From an uncultured Paracoccaceae bacterium (GTDB lineage: Bacteria > Pseudomonadota > Alphaproteobacteria > Rhizobiales > Rhizobiaceae), in the NCBI GenBank assembly GCA_937873685.1, contig CALMYO010000279.1:1-48746 (forward strand): a stretch of DNA of 48,746 nucleotides, given 5' to 3'. The notes beneath the pieces were generated by a model. It did no database searches and was not told the DNA's origin. It worked only from the letters and a program-made list of their open reading frames with translations. A program made the position numbers and the translations under genes. Shown here in pieces: positions 10,276-18,215 of the stretch; position 1 is the first letter of the stretch, and every line of letters starts with the position of its first letter.

Positions 10276-11352
10276 ATGCGTATTCTCGGCATCGAGACCA
10301 GTTGCGACGAAACGGCGGCGGCGGTGGTGACGCGCGACGCCGAAGGCGTCGGCTGCATCCTGTCGAACGTCGTGTGGAGCCAGATCGATCGCCACGCGGA
10401 ATTCGGCGGCGTGGTGCCGGAGATCGCGGCGCGCGCCCATGTGGAGATGCTGGACCATGTGATCGCCCGCGCCCTCGACGAGGCCGCGACGCCGCTTGCT
10501 GCGGTCGACGCCATTGCCGTCACTGCCGGACCGGGGCTGATCGGCGGGCTGCTGGCCGGCATGATGACGGCGAAGGCTATTGCCGCGGCGGCCGGCAAGC
10601 CGCTGGTCGCGGTCAATCACCTGGAAGGCCACGCGCTGACGCCGCGTCTGACCGACGGGCTTGCCTTTCCCTACCTGCTCCTGCTGGTCTCGGGCGGGCA
10701 CACCCAGCTATTGCTGGTGCGCGGCCCGGGCGATTACCAGCGCTGGGGCACGACAATCGACGATGCGCTGGGCGAGGCCTTCGACAAGACCGCCAAGCTG
10801 CTCGGCCTTTCCTATCCCGGTGGGCCGGCGGTTGAAAGGGCGGCGCTGAAGGGCGATCCCGCGCGTTTCGACCTGCCGCGACCGCTGAAGGGGGAAAGCC
10901 GGCTCGACTTTTCCTTCTCCGGCCTCAAGACGGCGGTTCGGCAGGTGGCCGAAGGCCTGGTTCCGCTGACCGATACCGACATCGCCGATATCTGCGCCTC
11001 GTTCCAGGCGGCCGTCGCGGCGACTCTTGACGATCGCGTCGGCCGCGCGCTGAAGCGCGCGAAGGCAGTGTTGCCGGCGGATGGCCGCGTTCTTGTGGTC
11101 GCAGGCGGCGTCGCCGCCAACGCCGTGCTGCGTGAACGGCTGTCGGGGCTGTGCGCTGCCAACGGCTTTCGCTTCGTTGCGCCACCCTTGGCCCTGTGTT
11201 CGGACAATGCGGCGATGATCGCCTGGGTGGCGGCGGAGCATCTGGCGCTGGGCGCACGCGACGACCGCGACGCGGCCGTGCGTACCCGCTGGCCGCTGGA
11301 CGAAACGGCGCCCGCGCGGATTGGCGCGGGAAAACGCGGCGCGAAGGCTTAG
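10276..11352 (+). CDS. tsaD: tRNA N6-threonylcarbamoyladenosine transferase TsaD
   Basis: 358 residues from ATG 10276 ([13 protein letters not shown]), preceded by GGAAG; an open frame extends further upstream but without homology. TsaD, of the ASKHA fold, transfers the threonylcarbamoyl group to A37 of ANN-decoding tRNAs, working with TsaB and TsaE. The metal-binding HLEGH lies at about 115-119, and the nucleotide-binding pieces [19 protein letters not shown] and [12 protein letters not shown] are present. The gene is followed after 29 bases by gpsA, a common proteobacterial pairing. Confidence 0.97.
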   Translation: MRILGIETSCDETAAAVVTRDAEGVGCILSNVVWSQIDRHAEFGGVVPEIAARAHVEMLDHVIARALDEAATPLAAVDAIAVTAGPGLIGGLLAGMMTAKAIAAAAGKPLVAVNHLEGHALTPRLTDGLAFPYLLLLVSGGHTQLLLVRGPGDYQRWGTTIDDALGEAFDKTAKLLGLSYPGGPAVERAALKGDPARFDLPRPLKGESRLDFSFSGLKTAVRQVAEGLVPLTDTDIADICASFQAAVAATLDDRVGRALKRAKAVLPADGRVLVVAGGVAANAVLRERLSGLCAANGFRFVAPPLALCSDNAAMIAWVAAEHLALGARDDRDAAVRTRWPLDETAPARIGAGKRGAKA

Positions 11353-11381
11353 ACACGCGCGCGATGACGGAGGATACAGCC

Positions 11382-12389
11382 GTGCACGAGATAGACGTGT
11401 TGCCCGCGCCGCGCATCGCGGTGCTCGGCGCTGGCGCCTGGGGCACTGCGCTGGCGGCAGCGCAACGCCGCGCCGGCAGGGAAGTCTCCCTGTGGGGTCG
11501 CGACGCAAAGGTGATCGAAGCGATCAACGAAAGGGCGGAAAACCCGGCTTACCTGCCCGGCATCCGCTTGCCCGACAGCATCGCCGCGACGACCGATGCC
11601 GCAATGGCGTTGACCGGGGCGTCCATCGTGCTTTCGGTGGTGCCGGCGCAGGTGACCGGGCGTACGCTTGCCCTGCTCGACGGGGCTATTGCCGGTGACG
11701 CCACGGTGGTGCTGTGCGCCAAGGGCATCGAGGCGGCGAGCGGCCGGCTGCTCTGTGCCGTCGCGGCTGAAGTCCTGCCCGGACGTCGCATCGCCGCCCT
11801 CTCGGGCCCGAGTTTTGCCGCCGATGTCGCTGCCGGACTGCCGACCGCCGTTACGGTGGCGAACGATGACATCGACGCCGCGCTCAATCTGGCGCGGTTT
11901 CTGTCGTCGCGCCTGCTTCGCTGTTACGCCAGCGACGATCTGGCGGGCGTCGAAGCCGGCGGCGCATTGAAGAACGTGATGGCGATTGCCGTAGGCGTTG
12001 CCCGCGGTCTTGCGCTCGGCGCCAGCGCCGAGGCGGCGCTCGCCACGCGCGGGTTTGCCGAATTGCGCCGCATCGCGGTCACAGCCTTCGGTGCGCGGCC
12101 GGAAACGCTGAAGGGTTTGTCCGGCCTTGGCGACCTGATGCTGACTTGTTCATCGCCGCAATCGCGCAACTTCGCCTTTGGCGCAGCGCTTGGGCGCGGC
12201 GAAGCGCTTGCCGGCCGTCCGTTGGCTGAAGGCGTGGCGACGGCGGAAATTGCCGCGGAAATTGCCGGTGACGCCGGAATTCGCGCGCCGATCACGCAGG
12301 CTGTGGCCGCGCTGGTTGCCGGCCGGATATCGCCAACGGACGCCATGACCGCGCTGCTGCAGCGCGATGTAGTCGCCGAAGAGGGGTGA
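11382..12389 (+). CDS. gpsA: Glycerol-3-phosphate dehydrogenase [NAD(P)+]
   Basis: 335 residues from the GTG at 11382, chosen because GGAGG lies eight bases upstream; an in-frame ATG at 11364 has no ribosome binding site and is the alternative. It reduces dihydroxyacetone phosphate to sn-glycerol-3-phosphate for phospholipid synthesis. The Rossmann motif is [12 protein letters not shown]; family blocks are [20 protein letters not shown], the catalytic-lysine segment [12 protein letters not shown], and [12 protein letters not shown]. It closes the tsaD-gpsA unit; a separate promoter for rpmI follows. Confidence 0.96.
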   Translation: MHEIDVLPAPRIAVLGAGAWGTALAAAQRRAGREVSLWGRDAKVIEAINERAENPAYLPGIRLPDSIAATTDAAMALTGASIVLSVVPAQVTGRTLALLDGAIAGDATVVLCAKGIEAASGRLLCAVAAEVLPGRRIAALSGPSFAADVAAGLPTAVTVANDDIDAALNLARFLSSRLLRCYASDDLAGVEAGGALKNVMAIAVGVARGLALGASAEAALATRGFAELRRIAVTAFGARPETLKGLSGLGDLMLTCSSPQSRNFAFGAALGRGEALAGRPLAEGVATAEIAAEIAGDAGIRAPITQAVAALVAGRISPTDAMTALLQRDVVAEEG

Positions 12390-12435
12390 GCCGCGGTTTT
12401 GTGCCGCGCGGAACACAAATACGCCGTTTCACGCC

Positions 12436-12464
12436 TTGAACCCGCTGGGGGCATCCTGTATAGG
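12436..12464 (+). promoter_or_regulatory. Predicted sigma-70-type promoter for rpmI-rplT
   Basis: TTGAAC at 12436-12441 and TATAGG at 12459-12464 are separated by exactly 17 bases. The match is good for an alphaproteobacterial housekeeping promoter and is well placed in the 172-base gap before rpmI. Transcription would start near 12470, giving a leader of about 90 bases. Prediction only. Confidence 0.6.
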
Positions 12465-12474
12465 GCCGCGTTCC

Positions 12475-12506
12475 GAACCGTCCGGCAGGGCATGCCGTGG
12501 CGGTTC
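12475..12506 (+). promoter_or_regulatory. Leader hairpin upstream of rpmI
   Basis: GAACCG (12475-12480) pairs with CGGTTC (12501-12506), and inside it CGGCA (12483-12487) pairs with TGCCG (12493-12497), giving an 11-bp interrupted stem in the predicted 5' leader. Ribosomal protein L20 represses its own operon through leader RNA structure in other bacteria, so an autoregulatory site is possible, but the sequence alone does not show it. Confidence 0.4.
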
Positions 12507-12561
12507 AAAATGCTGGCGCGCTTTTCTTCACCGCGCCCAACGATCCTCAGGAGACAGCAAA

Positions 12562-12762
12562 ATGCCCAAGATGAAGACGAAATCGGCCGCCAAGAAGCGA
12601 TTCAAGGTGACCGGCACCGGCAAGGTGCTCGTTGCCGCCGCCGGCAAGCGCCATGGCATGATCAAGCGCTCGAACAAGTTCATCCGCGACGCCCGCGGCA
12701 CGATGGTGATGTCGGAGCCCGACACCAAGATCGTGCGGAAGTTCCTGCCTTACGATCTGTGA
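12562..12762 (+). CDS. rpmI: 50S ribosomal protein L35
   Basis: 66 residues, [14 protein letters not shown] to KFLPYDL, very basic and of standard length. ATG 12562 follows a CAGGAGA ribosome binding site; an open frame extends upstream to 12436 but has no coding character there. L35 is a late-assembling large-subunit protein. It is followed after 32 bases by rplT, the near-universal rpmI-rplT pair. Confidence 0.97.
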   Translation: MPKMKTKSAAKKRFKVTGTGKVLVAAAGKRHGMIKRSNKFIRDARGTMVMSEPDTKIVRKFLPYDL

Positions 12763-12794
12763 CCCGCCGCGAACCGTTTCAAGGAGTCTGACAC

Positions 12795-13196
12795 ATGGCA
12801 CGCGTCAAGCGCGGTGTAACCGCCCACGCCAAGCACAAGAAGGTTCTCGCCCAGGCCAAGGGTTTCTCCGGCCGCCGCAAGAACACCATCCGCACCGCCA
12901 AGCAAGCGGTCGAGAAGGCCAAACAATATGCAACCCGCGACCGGCGCGCCAAGAAGCGCAATTTCCGTTCGCTGTGGATCCAGCGCATCAATGCCGCCGT
13001 GCGCGAGCACGGACTCACCTATGGCCGCTTCGTGGACGGGCTGAACAAGGCCGGCATCGACACCGACCGCAAGGTGATGAGCGACATGGCGATCCACGAG
13101 CCGGCGGCGTTTGCCGCGCTTGTGGAGCAGGCCAAGGCCGCGCTCGCCTACCTGAAGGATCACACCGCCAACGAATTTGAGGCGGCGGTCGGCTGA
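12795..13196 (+). CDS. rplT: 50S ribosomal protein L20
   Basis: 133 residues with the family N-terminus [18 protein letters not shown], the [21 protein letters not shown] segment split by a basic helix, and the C-terminal globular domain ([19 protein letters not shown]). The C-terminus is slightly longer than in gammaproteobacteria, as usual for Rhizobiales. AAGGAG precedes the ATG. L20 binds 23S rRNA early in assembly and often represses its own operon. A strong terminator follows. Confidence 0.98.
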   Translation: MARVKRGVTAHAKHKKVLAQAKGFSGRRKNTIRTAKQAVEKAKQYATRDRRAKKRNFRSLWIQRINAAVREHGLTYGRFVDGLNKAGIDTDRKVMSDMAIHEPAAFAALVEQAKAALAYLKDHTANEFEAAVG

Positions 13197-13227
13197 TCCG
13201 GCGCGTCCCCTTTCCGGGACAGGTTCC

Positions 13228-13262
13228 AACCCGCGCCGGCGCAAGCCAGCGCGGGTTTTTTC
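13228..13262 (+). terminator. Rho-independent terminator after rplT
   Basis: A perfect nine-base stem, AACCCGCGC (13228-13236) with GCGCGGGTT (13249-13257), around a 12-base loop, is followed by a T tract to 13261. It lies 32 bases after the rplT stop and separates the ribosomal pair from pheS. Confidence 0.88.
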
Positions 13263-13322
13263 TTGCAACCGCCACCCATGTCGATACACAGCCTGCGACC
13301 CGTCAAACCAAGCCAGATCAAC

Positions 13323-14411
13323 ATGACCGAACAGCTGCAACACCTCGAAACCTCCATCCTGGCCGAAATAGCCGCGGCGGCCGACGAAGCGGCGCTGGAA
13401 GCGGTGCGCGTGGCGGCGATCGGCAAGAAGGGCTCCGTTTCGGAGCGCATGAAGACGCTCGGCGCGATGAGCCCGGAGGAACGCAAGACCGCCGGCCCGG
13501 CGCTGAACGGACTGAAGGACCGCGTTACCGAAGCGTTGTCCGCGCGCCGCGACGACCTGCGCAACGCGGCGATCGACGCGCGCCTTTCGCGCGAAACCGT
13601 CGACGTGACGCTTCCGGTGCGGCCCTCGCCCGCGTCCGTCGGGCGCATTCACCCGATCAGCCAAGTGATCGACGAACTGACCGCGATCTTCGCCGACATG
13701 GGCTTCGCCATCGCCGAGGGGCCGGACATCGAGACCGACCACTACAATTTCACCGCGCTCAACTTCCCGGTCGGCCACCCGGCGCGCGAGATGCACGACA
13801 CCTTCTTCTTTCGGCCCGGCGCCGACGGCGAACGCAAGCTTTTGCGCACCCACACCTCGCCGGTGCAGATCCGCACCATGGAAACGCAGAAGCCGCCGAT
13901 CCGCATCGTCATCCCCGGCAAGACCTATCGCTGCGATTCCGACGCCACGCATTCGCCGATGTTCCATCAGGTGGAGGGGCTGGTGGTCGACAGGACCGCC
14001 AACGTCGCCAACATGAAATGGGTGCTGACCGAGTTCTGCAAGGCGTTCTTCGAGGTCGAACATGTGAACATGCGCTTCCGCCCGTCGTTCTTCCCGTTCA
14101 CGGAGCCGTCGCTGGAAGTGGACATCCAGTGCGACCGGTCGCGGCCGGGCGAAGTGCGCTTCGGCGAGGGATCGGACTGGATGGAGATCCTCGGCTGCGG
14201 CATGGTGCATCCGAACGTGCTGAGGAACTGCGGCCTTGATCCCGACGAATACCAGGGCTTCGCCTGGGGGATGGGCATCGATCGCATCGCCATGCTGAAG
14301 TACGGCATGCCCGATCTGCGCCCGTTCTTCGAGGCCGATGTTCGCTGGCTCAACCACTACGGCTTCAGGCCGCTCGACATGCCGACACTGTTCGGCGGAT
14401 TGAGCGGTTGA
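13323..14411 (+). CDS. pheS: Phenylalanyl-tRNA synthetase alpha subunit
   Basis: 362 residues from ATG 13323 ([16 protein letters not shown]); upstream in-frame codons (from 13263) overlap the terminator and are unlikely to be translated. Class II motifs are visible: the [10 protein letters not shown] entry, motif 2 ([14 protein letters not shown]), and motif 3 ([10 protein letters not shown]) near the C-terminus. The N-terminal coiled coil is about residues 5-90. It forms the alpha2beta2 enzyme with PheT. pheS and pheT are normally adjacent; here they are separated by a 1.3-kb islet of three small genes. Confidence 0.97.
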   Translation: MTEQLQHLETSILAEIAAAADEAALEAVRVAAIGKKGSVSERMKTLGAMSPEERKTAGPALNGLKDRVTEALSARRDDLRNAAIDARLSRETVDVTLPVRPSPASVGRIHPISQVIDELTAIFADMGFAIAEGPDIETDHYNFTALNFPVGHPAREMHDTFFFRPGADGERKLLRTHTSPVQIRTMETQKPPIRIVIPGKTYRCDSDATHSPMFHQVEGLVVDRTANVANMKWVLTEFCKAFFEVEHVNMRFRPSFFPFTEPSLEVDIQCDRSRPGEVRFGEGSDWMEILGCGMVHPNVLRNCGLDPDEYQGFAWGMGIDRIAMLKYGMPDLRPFFEADVRWLNHYGFRPLDMPTLFGGLSG

Positions 14412-14415
14412 TAGG

Positions 14416-14763
14416 GTGAACCTTCAAAACCACAAGCCGCTGGCGCCCGATATAGAGAAAGCCTATGCGGGGCAAGTCGCGGCCGCATTCGAGAACGACG
14501 AGGTTCGACCTGTAAAGGCTTGGTGCGACGAAAAGTGTCTGTGCGTTGAACTGGCAGATGGCCGCACAATTTTCACACCGCTTCGGTGGTATCCTTTCCT
14601 TCGAGACGCATGTCCGGCGGACCAAGCCGTTATTGAGTTGTTGTACTGTGGAGTTTGGTGGCCAGTCATGGACGAAGGGATTTCGGTGAAAAGCATGCTA
14701 CTCGGTTGGAAAGCACCGGCGGCCGAACGGCCTCAGCGGCTGTCCCGGCCCGTAAAGTTGTGA
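14416..14763 (+). CDS. DUF2442 domain protein
   Basis: 115 residues from a GTG four bases after the pheS stop; the true start is uncertain because no ribosome binding site is obvious. The second half matches the DUF2442 pattern: a strand with LCVELADGRTIFTPLRWYP, then a helix and the terminal WWPVMDEGISVKSMLLG. DUF2442 proteins are small, often sit beside DUF4160 proteins, and are suspected antitoxins; no DUF4160 partner is present here. Base composition is lower in GC than pheS and pheT, suggesting acquisition. Its function is unknown. Confidence 0.7.
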   Translation: MNLQNHKPLAPDIEKAYAGQVAAAFENDEVRPVKAWCDEKCLCVELADGRTIFTPLRWYPFLRDACPADQAVIELLYCGVWWPVMDEGISVKSMLLGWKAPAAERPQRLSRPVKL

Positions 14764-14866
14764 TTTGGAATAGCGAACATCATCAGCGAGTGTTCCGGGG
14801 CGTTTGGTGGACAGGACCTGTTGAAGGCGATAAATTGCCTTCATGTCAAATGATCTCGCTTCGTTA

Positions 14867-14901
14867 GTGTCGTAATGTGCACTCTGGCCAGATTACGACA
14901 C
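14867..14901. promoter_or_regulatory. Ten-base inverted repeat upstream of the unknown/HEPN pair
   Basis: GTGTCGTAAT (14867-14876) is repeated as its exact complement (14892-14901) around a 15-base spacer, 32 bases before the ATG of the next gene. The 170-base gap 14764-14933 is AT-rich and also holds a shorter repeat (GAAGGC 14823-14828, GCCTTC 14837-14842). It is a likely operator, or an RNA hairpin followed by a T-rich stretch, controlling the downstream pair. Confidence 0.5.
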
Positions 14902-14933
14902 ACGTTGTTTTTCGGTACCGATCCGGAGGCCGC

Positions 14934-15245
14934 ATGAAAGTCCACGCACGGTTCCTCACCACCGATGAAGCCAGGCGGGTTTCGCTTGCCCCACTAAGGG
15001 AATACTTCTCGCGCTTCGGGTTTACAGAGGCCACTGTCAGTGAGGACGAGACCTACGACGGCGCGCCGGTTTTCAGGATAGTGGCAAATGTCGAGCAGAC
15101 AGTGCCGACAGAAACCTTTGTCGACGCCCTCAGCGCGATCCATAACGCTTTGCGAAAGGAAGGGGAGGAGAGGCTCGTGTTCCTTTCGACGAGTTTGCCA
15201 TCGTCGCGCGGCGCTTCAACAGCGTTCGAGTCGGAAGAAGACTGA
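14934..15245 (+). CDS. Small acidic protein of unknown family, partner of HEPN gene
   Basis: 103 residues from ATG 14934, chosen because GGAGG lies six bases upstream; an open frame reaching back to 14877 crosses the inverted repeat and is less likely. I do not recognise the family. It has a basic N-terminus (MKVHARFLTTDEARRVSL), a helix (PLREYFSRFGF), strands suggesting an alpha/beta fold (APVFRIVANV, ERLVFLSTSL), and an acidic tail ending FESEED. The HEPN gene starts four bases after its stop. Position and size fit an antitoxin or a dedicated partner, but that is inference. Confidence 0.55.
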   Translation: MKVHARFLTTDEARRVSLAPLREYFSRFGFTEATVSEDETYDGAPVFRIVANVEQTVPTETFVDALSAIHNALRKEGEERLVFLSTSLPSSRGASTAFESEED

Positions 15246-15249
15246 CTTC

Positions 15250-15723
15250 ATGCCTTCCCTGACACTGGTGGATCGGCTGCTCGAGGTGGCGGATACGCTT
15301 CGTGAAAGCTTGCCGCAAAGCGCGGCGTTCAGGCGTCGGGCGGTTAGCACCGCGTATTACGCTGTGTTCCATAGTCTTGCGAAGCTATGCTGCGAAACGC
15401 TTCTGCCGAACACCATGCGAAGTGACGATGCTTGGCAGCGCGTCTACCGGGCGCTCGATCACGGATCGCTACGCCGCGTTTTGCAGCAAAGCCCTTTGCG
15501 TAGTCATCCTGTTCTCGGCGTCATCGGGCCACTTGTCATTCGCCTGCAAGAGGAACGGCACCGGGCCGATTATTTACCGCCGCAGCGCGACCTCTATTCG
15601 CCCGAAGAGGTCACGGACCTGCTCGGTCAGGCCCGTTACGTCATTTCCGAATTGAACAAACTTGACATTGGCGGCCGCAAGCTGCTTGCAACCAGCCTTC
15701 TCTTCAAAGAGCGGAATCCATGA
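15250..15723 (+). CDS. HEPN domain protein, candidate ribonuclease toxin
   Basis: 157 residues. The N-terminal helix pair [20 protein letters not shown] and the C-terminal [11 protein letters not shown] followed by [17 protein letters not shown] match HEPN proteins of the UPF0332 type. Many HEPN proteins are RNases using an R-x4-6-H motif; RLQEERH (R-x5-H) and RVYRALDH (R-x6-H) are candidates, though neither could be tested. Classical partners are MNT nucleotidyltransferases; none is here. The stop overlaps the pheT start (ATGA), so pheT translation is probably coupled to this gene. Base composition is unlike pheS and pheT. Confidence 0.7.
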   Translation: MPSLTLVDRLLEVADTLRESLPQSAAFRRRAVSTAYYAVFHSLAKLCCETLLPNTMRSDDAWQRVYRALDHGSLRRVLQQSPLRSHPVLGVIGPLVIRLQEERHRADYLPPQRDLYSPEEVTDLLGQARYVISELNKLDIGGRKLLATSLLFKERNP

Positions 15724-18137
15724 AACTCACCCTATCCTGGCTGAAAGACCATCTCGAAACCGACGCCTCGCTCGAAAGGATCGTCGAGACGCTGACGCTG
15801 ATCGGCCTTGAGGTCGAGCATGTCGACGACAAGGCGGCGCTGAAGCCGTTCACCATCGCCCGCGTGCTCACCGCCGTGCAACACCCCGACGCCGACCGGC
15901 TGCGGGTGCTCACCGTCGATGGCGGGCCGAATGTCAACGGCGGCAAGCCGCTGCAGATCGTCTGCGGCGCGCCGAATGCGCGGGCAGGCCTCGTCGGCGC
16001 GCTGGCGCTGCCGGGAACCTGGGTGCCGGGCATCGATGTTACGCTCTCTGTCGGCAAGATCCGCGGCGTCGAGAGCCAGGGCATGATGTGCTCGGAGCGC
16101 GAATTGCAGATGTCGGACGAACATGACGGCATCATCGACCTGCCGGCGGACGCGCCGGTCGGCGCCGCTTTCGCGGCATGGGCCGGGCTGGACGATGCGG
16201 TGATCGACATCAACCTGACGCCGAACCGCCCGGATTGCACCTCGATCCACGGCATCGCGCGTGATCTTGCTGCGGCCGGCCTCGGCACGCTGAAGGACGC
16301 GGCGGTTCATGCTGTGCCGGGTAGTGGCCCCTGCCCGGTGAAGGTCGCGATCGAAGCGCCGGAACTGTGCCCCGGGTTCGCGCTGCGGCTGGTGCGCGGC
16401 GTGAAGAACGGCCCGTCGCCGAAATGGCTGCAGCAGCGCCTGATCGCCATCGGGCTGCGCCCGATCAACGCGCTGGTCGACATTACCAACTACATCACCT
16501 TCGATCGCGGCCGTCCGCTGCACGTGTTCGATGCCGCCAAGGTGGCCGGCAATCTCGTGGTGCGCCGCGCTCGCGACGGCGAAACCGTGCTGGCGCTGGA
16601 CGGGCGGGAATATACGCTCAATCCGGAGGCTTGCGTCATCGCCGATGACAACGGGGTGGAATCGATCGCCGGCATCATGGGCGGCGAGCATTCCGGCTGC
16701 GACGAGAATACCACCGACGTTCTGATCGAATCGGCATTGTGGAACCCGCTCAATGTCGCACGCACCGGCCGCGATCTCGGCATCATCACCGATGCGCGCT
16801 ACCGGTTCGAGCGCGGCGTCGATCCGCAATTCATGGTTCCAGGACTTGAGCTGGCGACCTCCATGGTGCTGCAGCTGTGCGGAGGAACCGCCAGCGCGGC
16901 CATCGTCGAGGGCTATGCGAAGCCGGACAACAGGAAAATCGCCTTCCCGACAGCGGAAGTCAGTCGGCTGACTGGGCTCGACGTGCCGCGCGCCGAAAGC
17001 CTAGCCATCCTGTCGCGCCTCGGTTTCGCGCCATCTGGCGAAGGCGACATCGTCGATGTCGCTGTTCCGACCTGGCGGCCCGATATCGAGGGCAAGGCCG
17101 ATCTGGTGGAGGAGGTGATGCGCATTCATGGCGTCGGCAGAATCGCTCCCCAGCCGCTGCCGCGCACCGCAAGCGTCAACGGCCGCATGCTCACGGCGAT
17201 GCAAATGCGCACCCGCTCAGCGCGGCGGACGCTGGCTGCCCGCGGCATGCTGGAGGCGGTGACCTACTCCTTCATCCCGGCCGGCCACGCGGCGCTGTTC
17301 GGCGGCGGCGCTGCCGCGCTGCAACTCGCCAACCCGATTGCGGCCGACATGAGCGACATGCGCCCCTCCCTGCTGCCCGGACTGATTGCCGCTGCCGGCC
17401 GCAACGCCGCGCGTGGCCACGGCGATGTGGCGCTGTTCGAGGTGTCGGGGACCTATGAGGGTGATACGCCCGGCGCGCAGCGTCGCGTCGCCGGCGGCAT
17501 CCGGCGTGGAACGGCGCGCATGGCAGGAGCCGGTCGCGGCTGGGACGGCGGGGCGACTTCCGTCACCGTGTTCGACGCCAAGGCCGACGCGTTTGCCGCG
17601 CTGGAGGCGGCTGGCGCGCCGGTAGATCGTCTGCAGGTGGAGACGGGCGCGCCGTCCTGGTATCATCCGGGCCGTTCCGGCGTGATCAAGCTCGGGCCGA
17701 AGACCGTGCTCGGCCATTTCGGCGAACTGCATCCGCGCACGCTCGCCGCCATGGATGTGGCCGGCCCGCTCTGCGGCTTCGAGGTCTTTCTCGACGTCAT
17801 CCCCGAGGCCAAGCGCAAGGCGACGCGCACCAAGCCGGTTCTGACACTGTCGCCATTCCAGGCCGTGACGCGCGACTTCGCTTTCGTGGTGGATGCCGGG
17901 GTGCAGGCGCAGGCGATCCAGCGCGCCGCGGCCGGCGCTGACAAGGTGCTGATCACCAACGTCAACGTGTTCGACGTGTTTGAGGGCGGCAATCTCGGCA
18001 ACGGGCGCAAGTCTGTCGCCATCGAGGTTGCGATCCAGCCGATGGACAAGACGCTCTCGGACGAGGATTTTGAAGCGCTCGCGGGCCGCATCGTCGCCGC
18101 GGTCTCCAAGGCGACCGGCGGCGTGTTGCGGGGGTGA
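15720..18137 (+). CDS. pheT: Phenylalanyl-tRNA synthetase beta subunit
   Basis: 805 residues, the full family length. In order: N-terminal segment [19 protein letters not shown]/tRNA-binding domain (about 40-150, [10 protein letters not shown] and [16 protein letters not shown]), B3/4 domain (about 205-375, [21 protein letters not shown]), B5 domain (about 400-470), the catalytic-like core, and the C-terminal FDX-ACB anticodon-binding domain (about 710-805, [15 protein letters not shown] to the end). The start overlaps the HEPN gene stop by four bases, so the islet has replaced the normal pheS-pheT junction while keeping pheT translatable. Confidence 0.97.
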   Translation: MKLTLSWLKDHLETDASLERIVETLTLIGLEVEHVDDKAALKPFTIARVLTAVQHPDADRLRVLTVDGGPNVNGGKPLQIVCGAPNARAGLVGALALPGTWVPGIDVTLSVGKIRGVESQGMMCSERELQMSDEHDGIIDLPADAPVGAAFAAWAGLDDAVIDINLTPNRPDCTSIHGIARDLAAAGLGTLKDAAVHAVPGSGPCPVKVAIEAPELCPGFALRLVRGVKNGPSPKWLQQRLIAIGLRPINALVDITNYITFDRGRPLHVFDAAKVAGNLVVRRARDGETVLALDGREYTLNPEACVIADDNGVESIAGIMGGEHSGCDENTTDVLIESALWNPLNVARTGRDLGIITDARYRFERGVDPQFMVPGLELATSMVLQLCGGTASAAIVEGYAKPDNRKIAFPTAEVSRLTGLDVPRAESLAILSRLGFAPSGEGDIVDVAVPTWRPDIEGKADLVEEVMRIHGVGRIAPQPLPRTASVNGRMLTAMQMRTRSARRTLAARGMLEAVTYSFIPAGHAALFGGGAAALQLANPIAADMSDMRPSLLPGLIAAAGRNAARGHGDVALFEVSGTYEGDTPGAQRRVAGGIRRGTARMAGAGRGWDGGATSVTVFDAKADAFAALEAAGAPVDRLQVETGAPSWYHPGRSGVIKLGPKTVLGHFGELHPRTLAAMDVAGPLCGFEVFLDVIPEAKRKATRTKPVLTLSPFQAVTRDFAFVVDAGVQAQAIQRAAAGADKVLITNVNVFDVFEGGNLGNGRKSVAIEVAIQPMDKTLSDEDFEALAGRIVAAVSKATGGVLRG

Positions 18138-18215
18138 CGCGAAGTCCTTCAGCACCCATGCGGTCTTGCGCCAACCAGGGTGCGCCGGCAATTGCAACGG
18201 ATTTGCGGTTGCCGG

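Noticed and set aside
14655-14867. 70-codon open frame overlapping the end of the DUF2442 gene
   Set aside because: No ribosome binding site or family similarity, and it overlaps the DUF2442 coding sequence.
18185-18215. Imperfect stem CCGGCAA/TTGCCGG between pheT and the RTX gene as a terminator
   Set aside because: No T tract on either side and several mismatches; left out as a feature, although a weak bidirectional role is possible.
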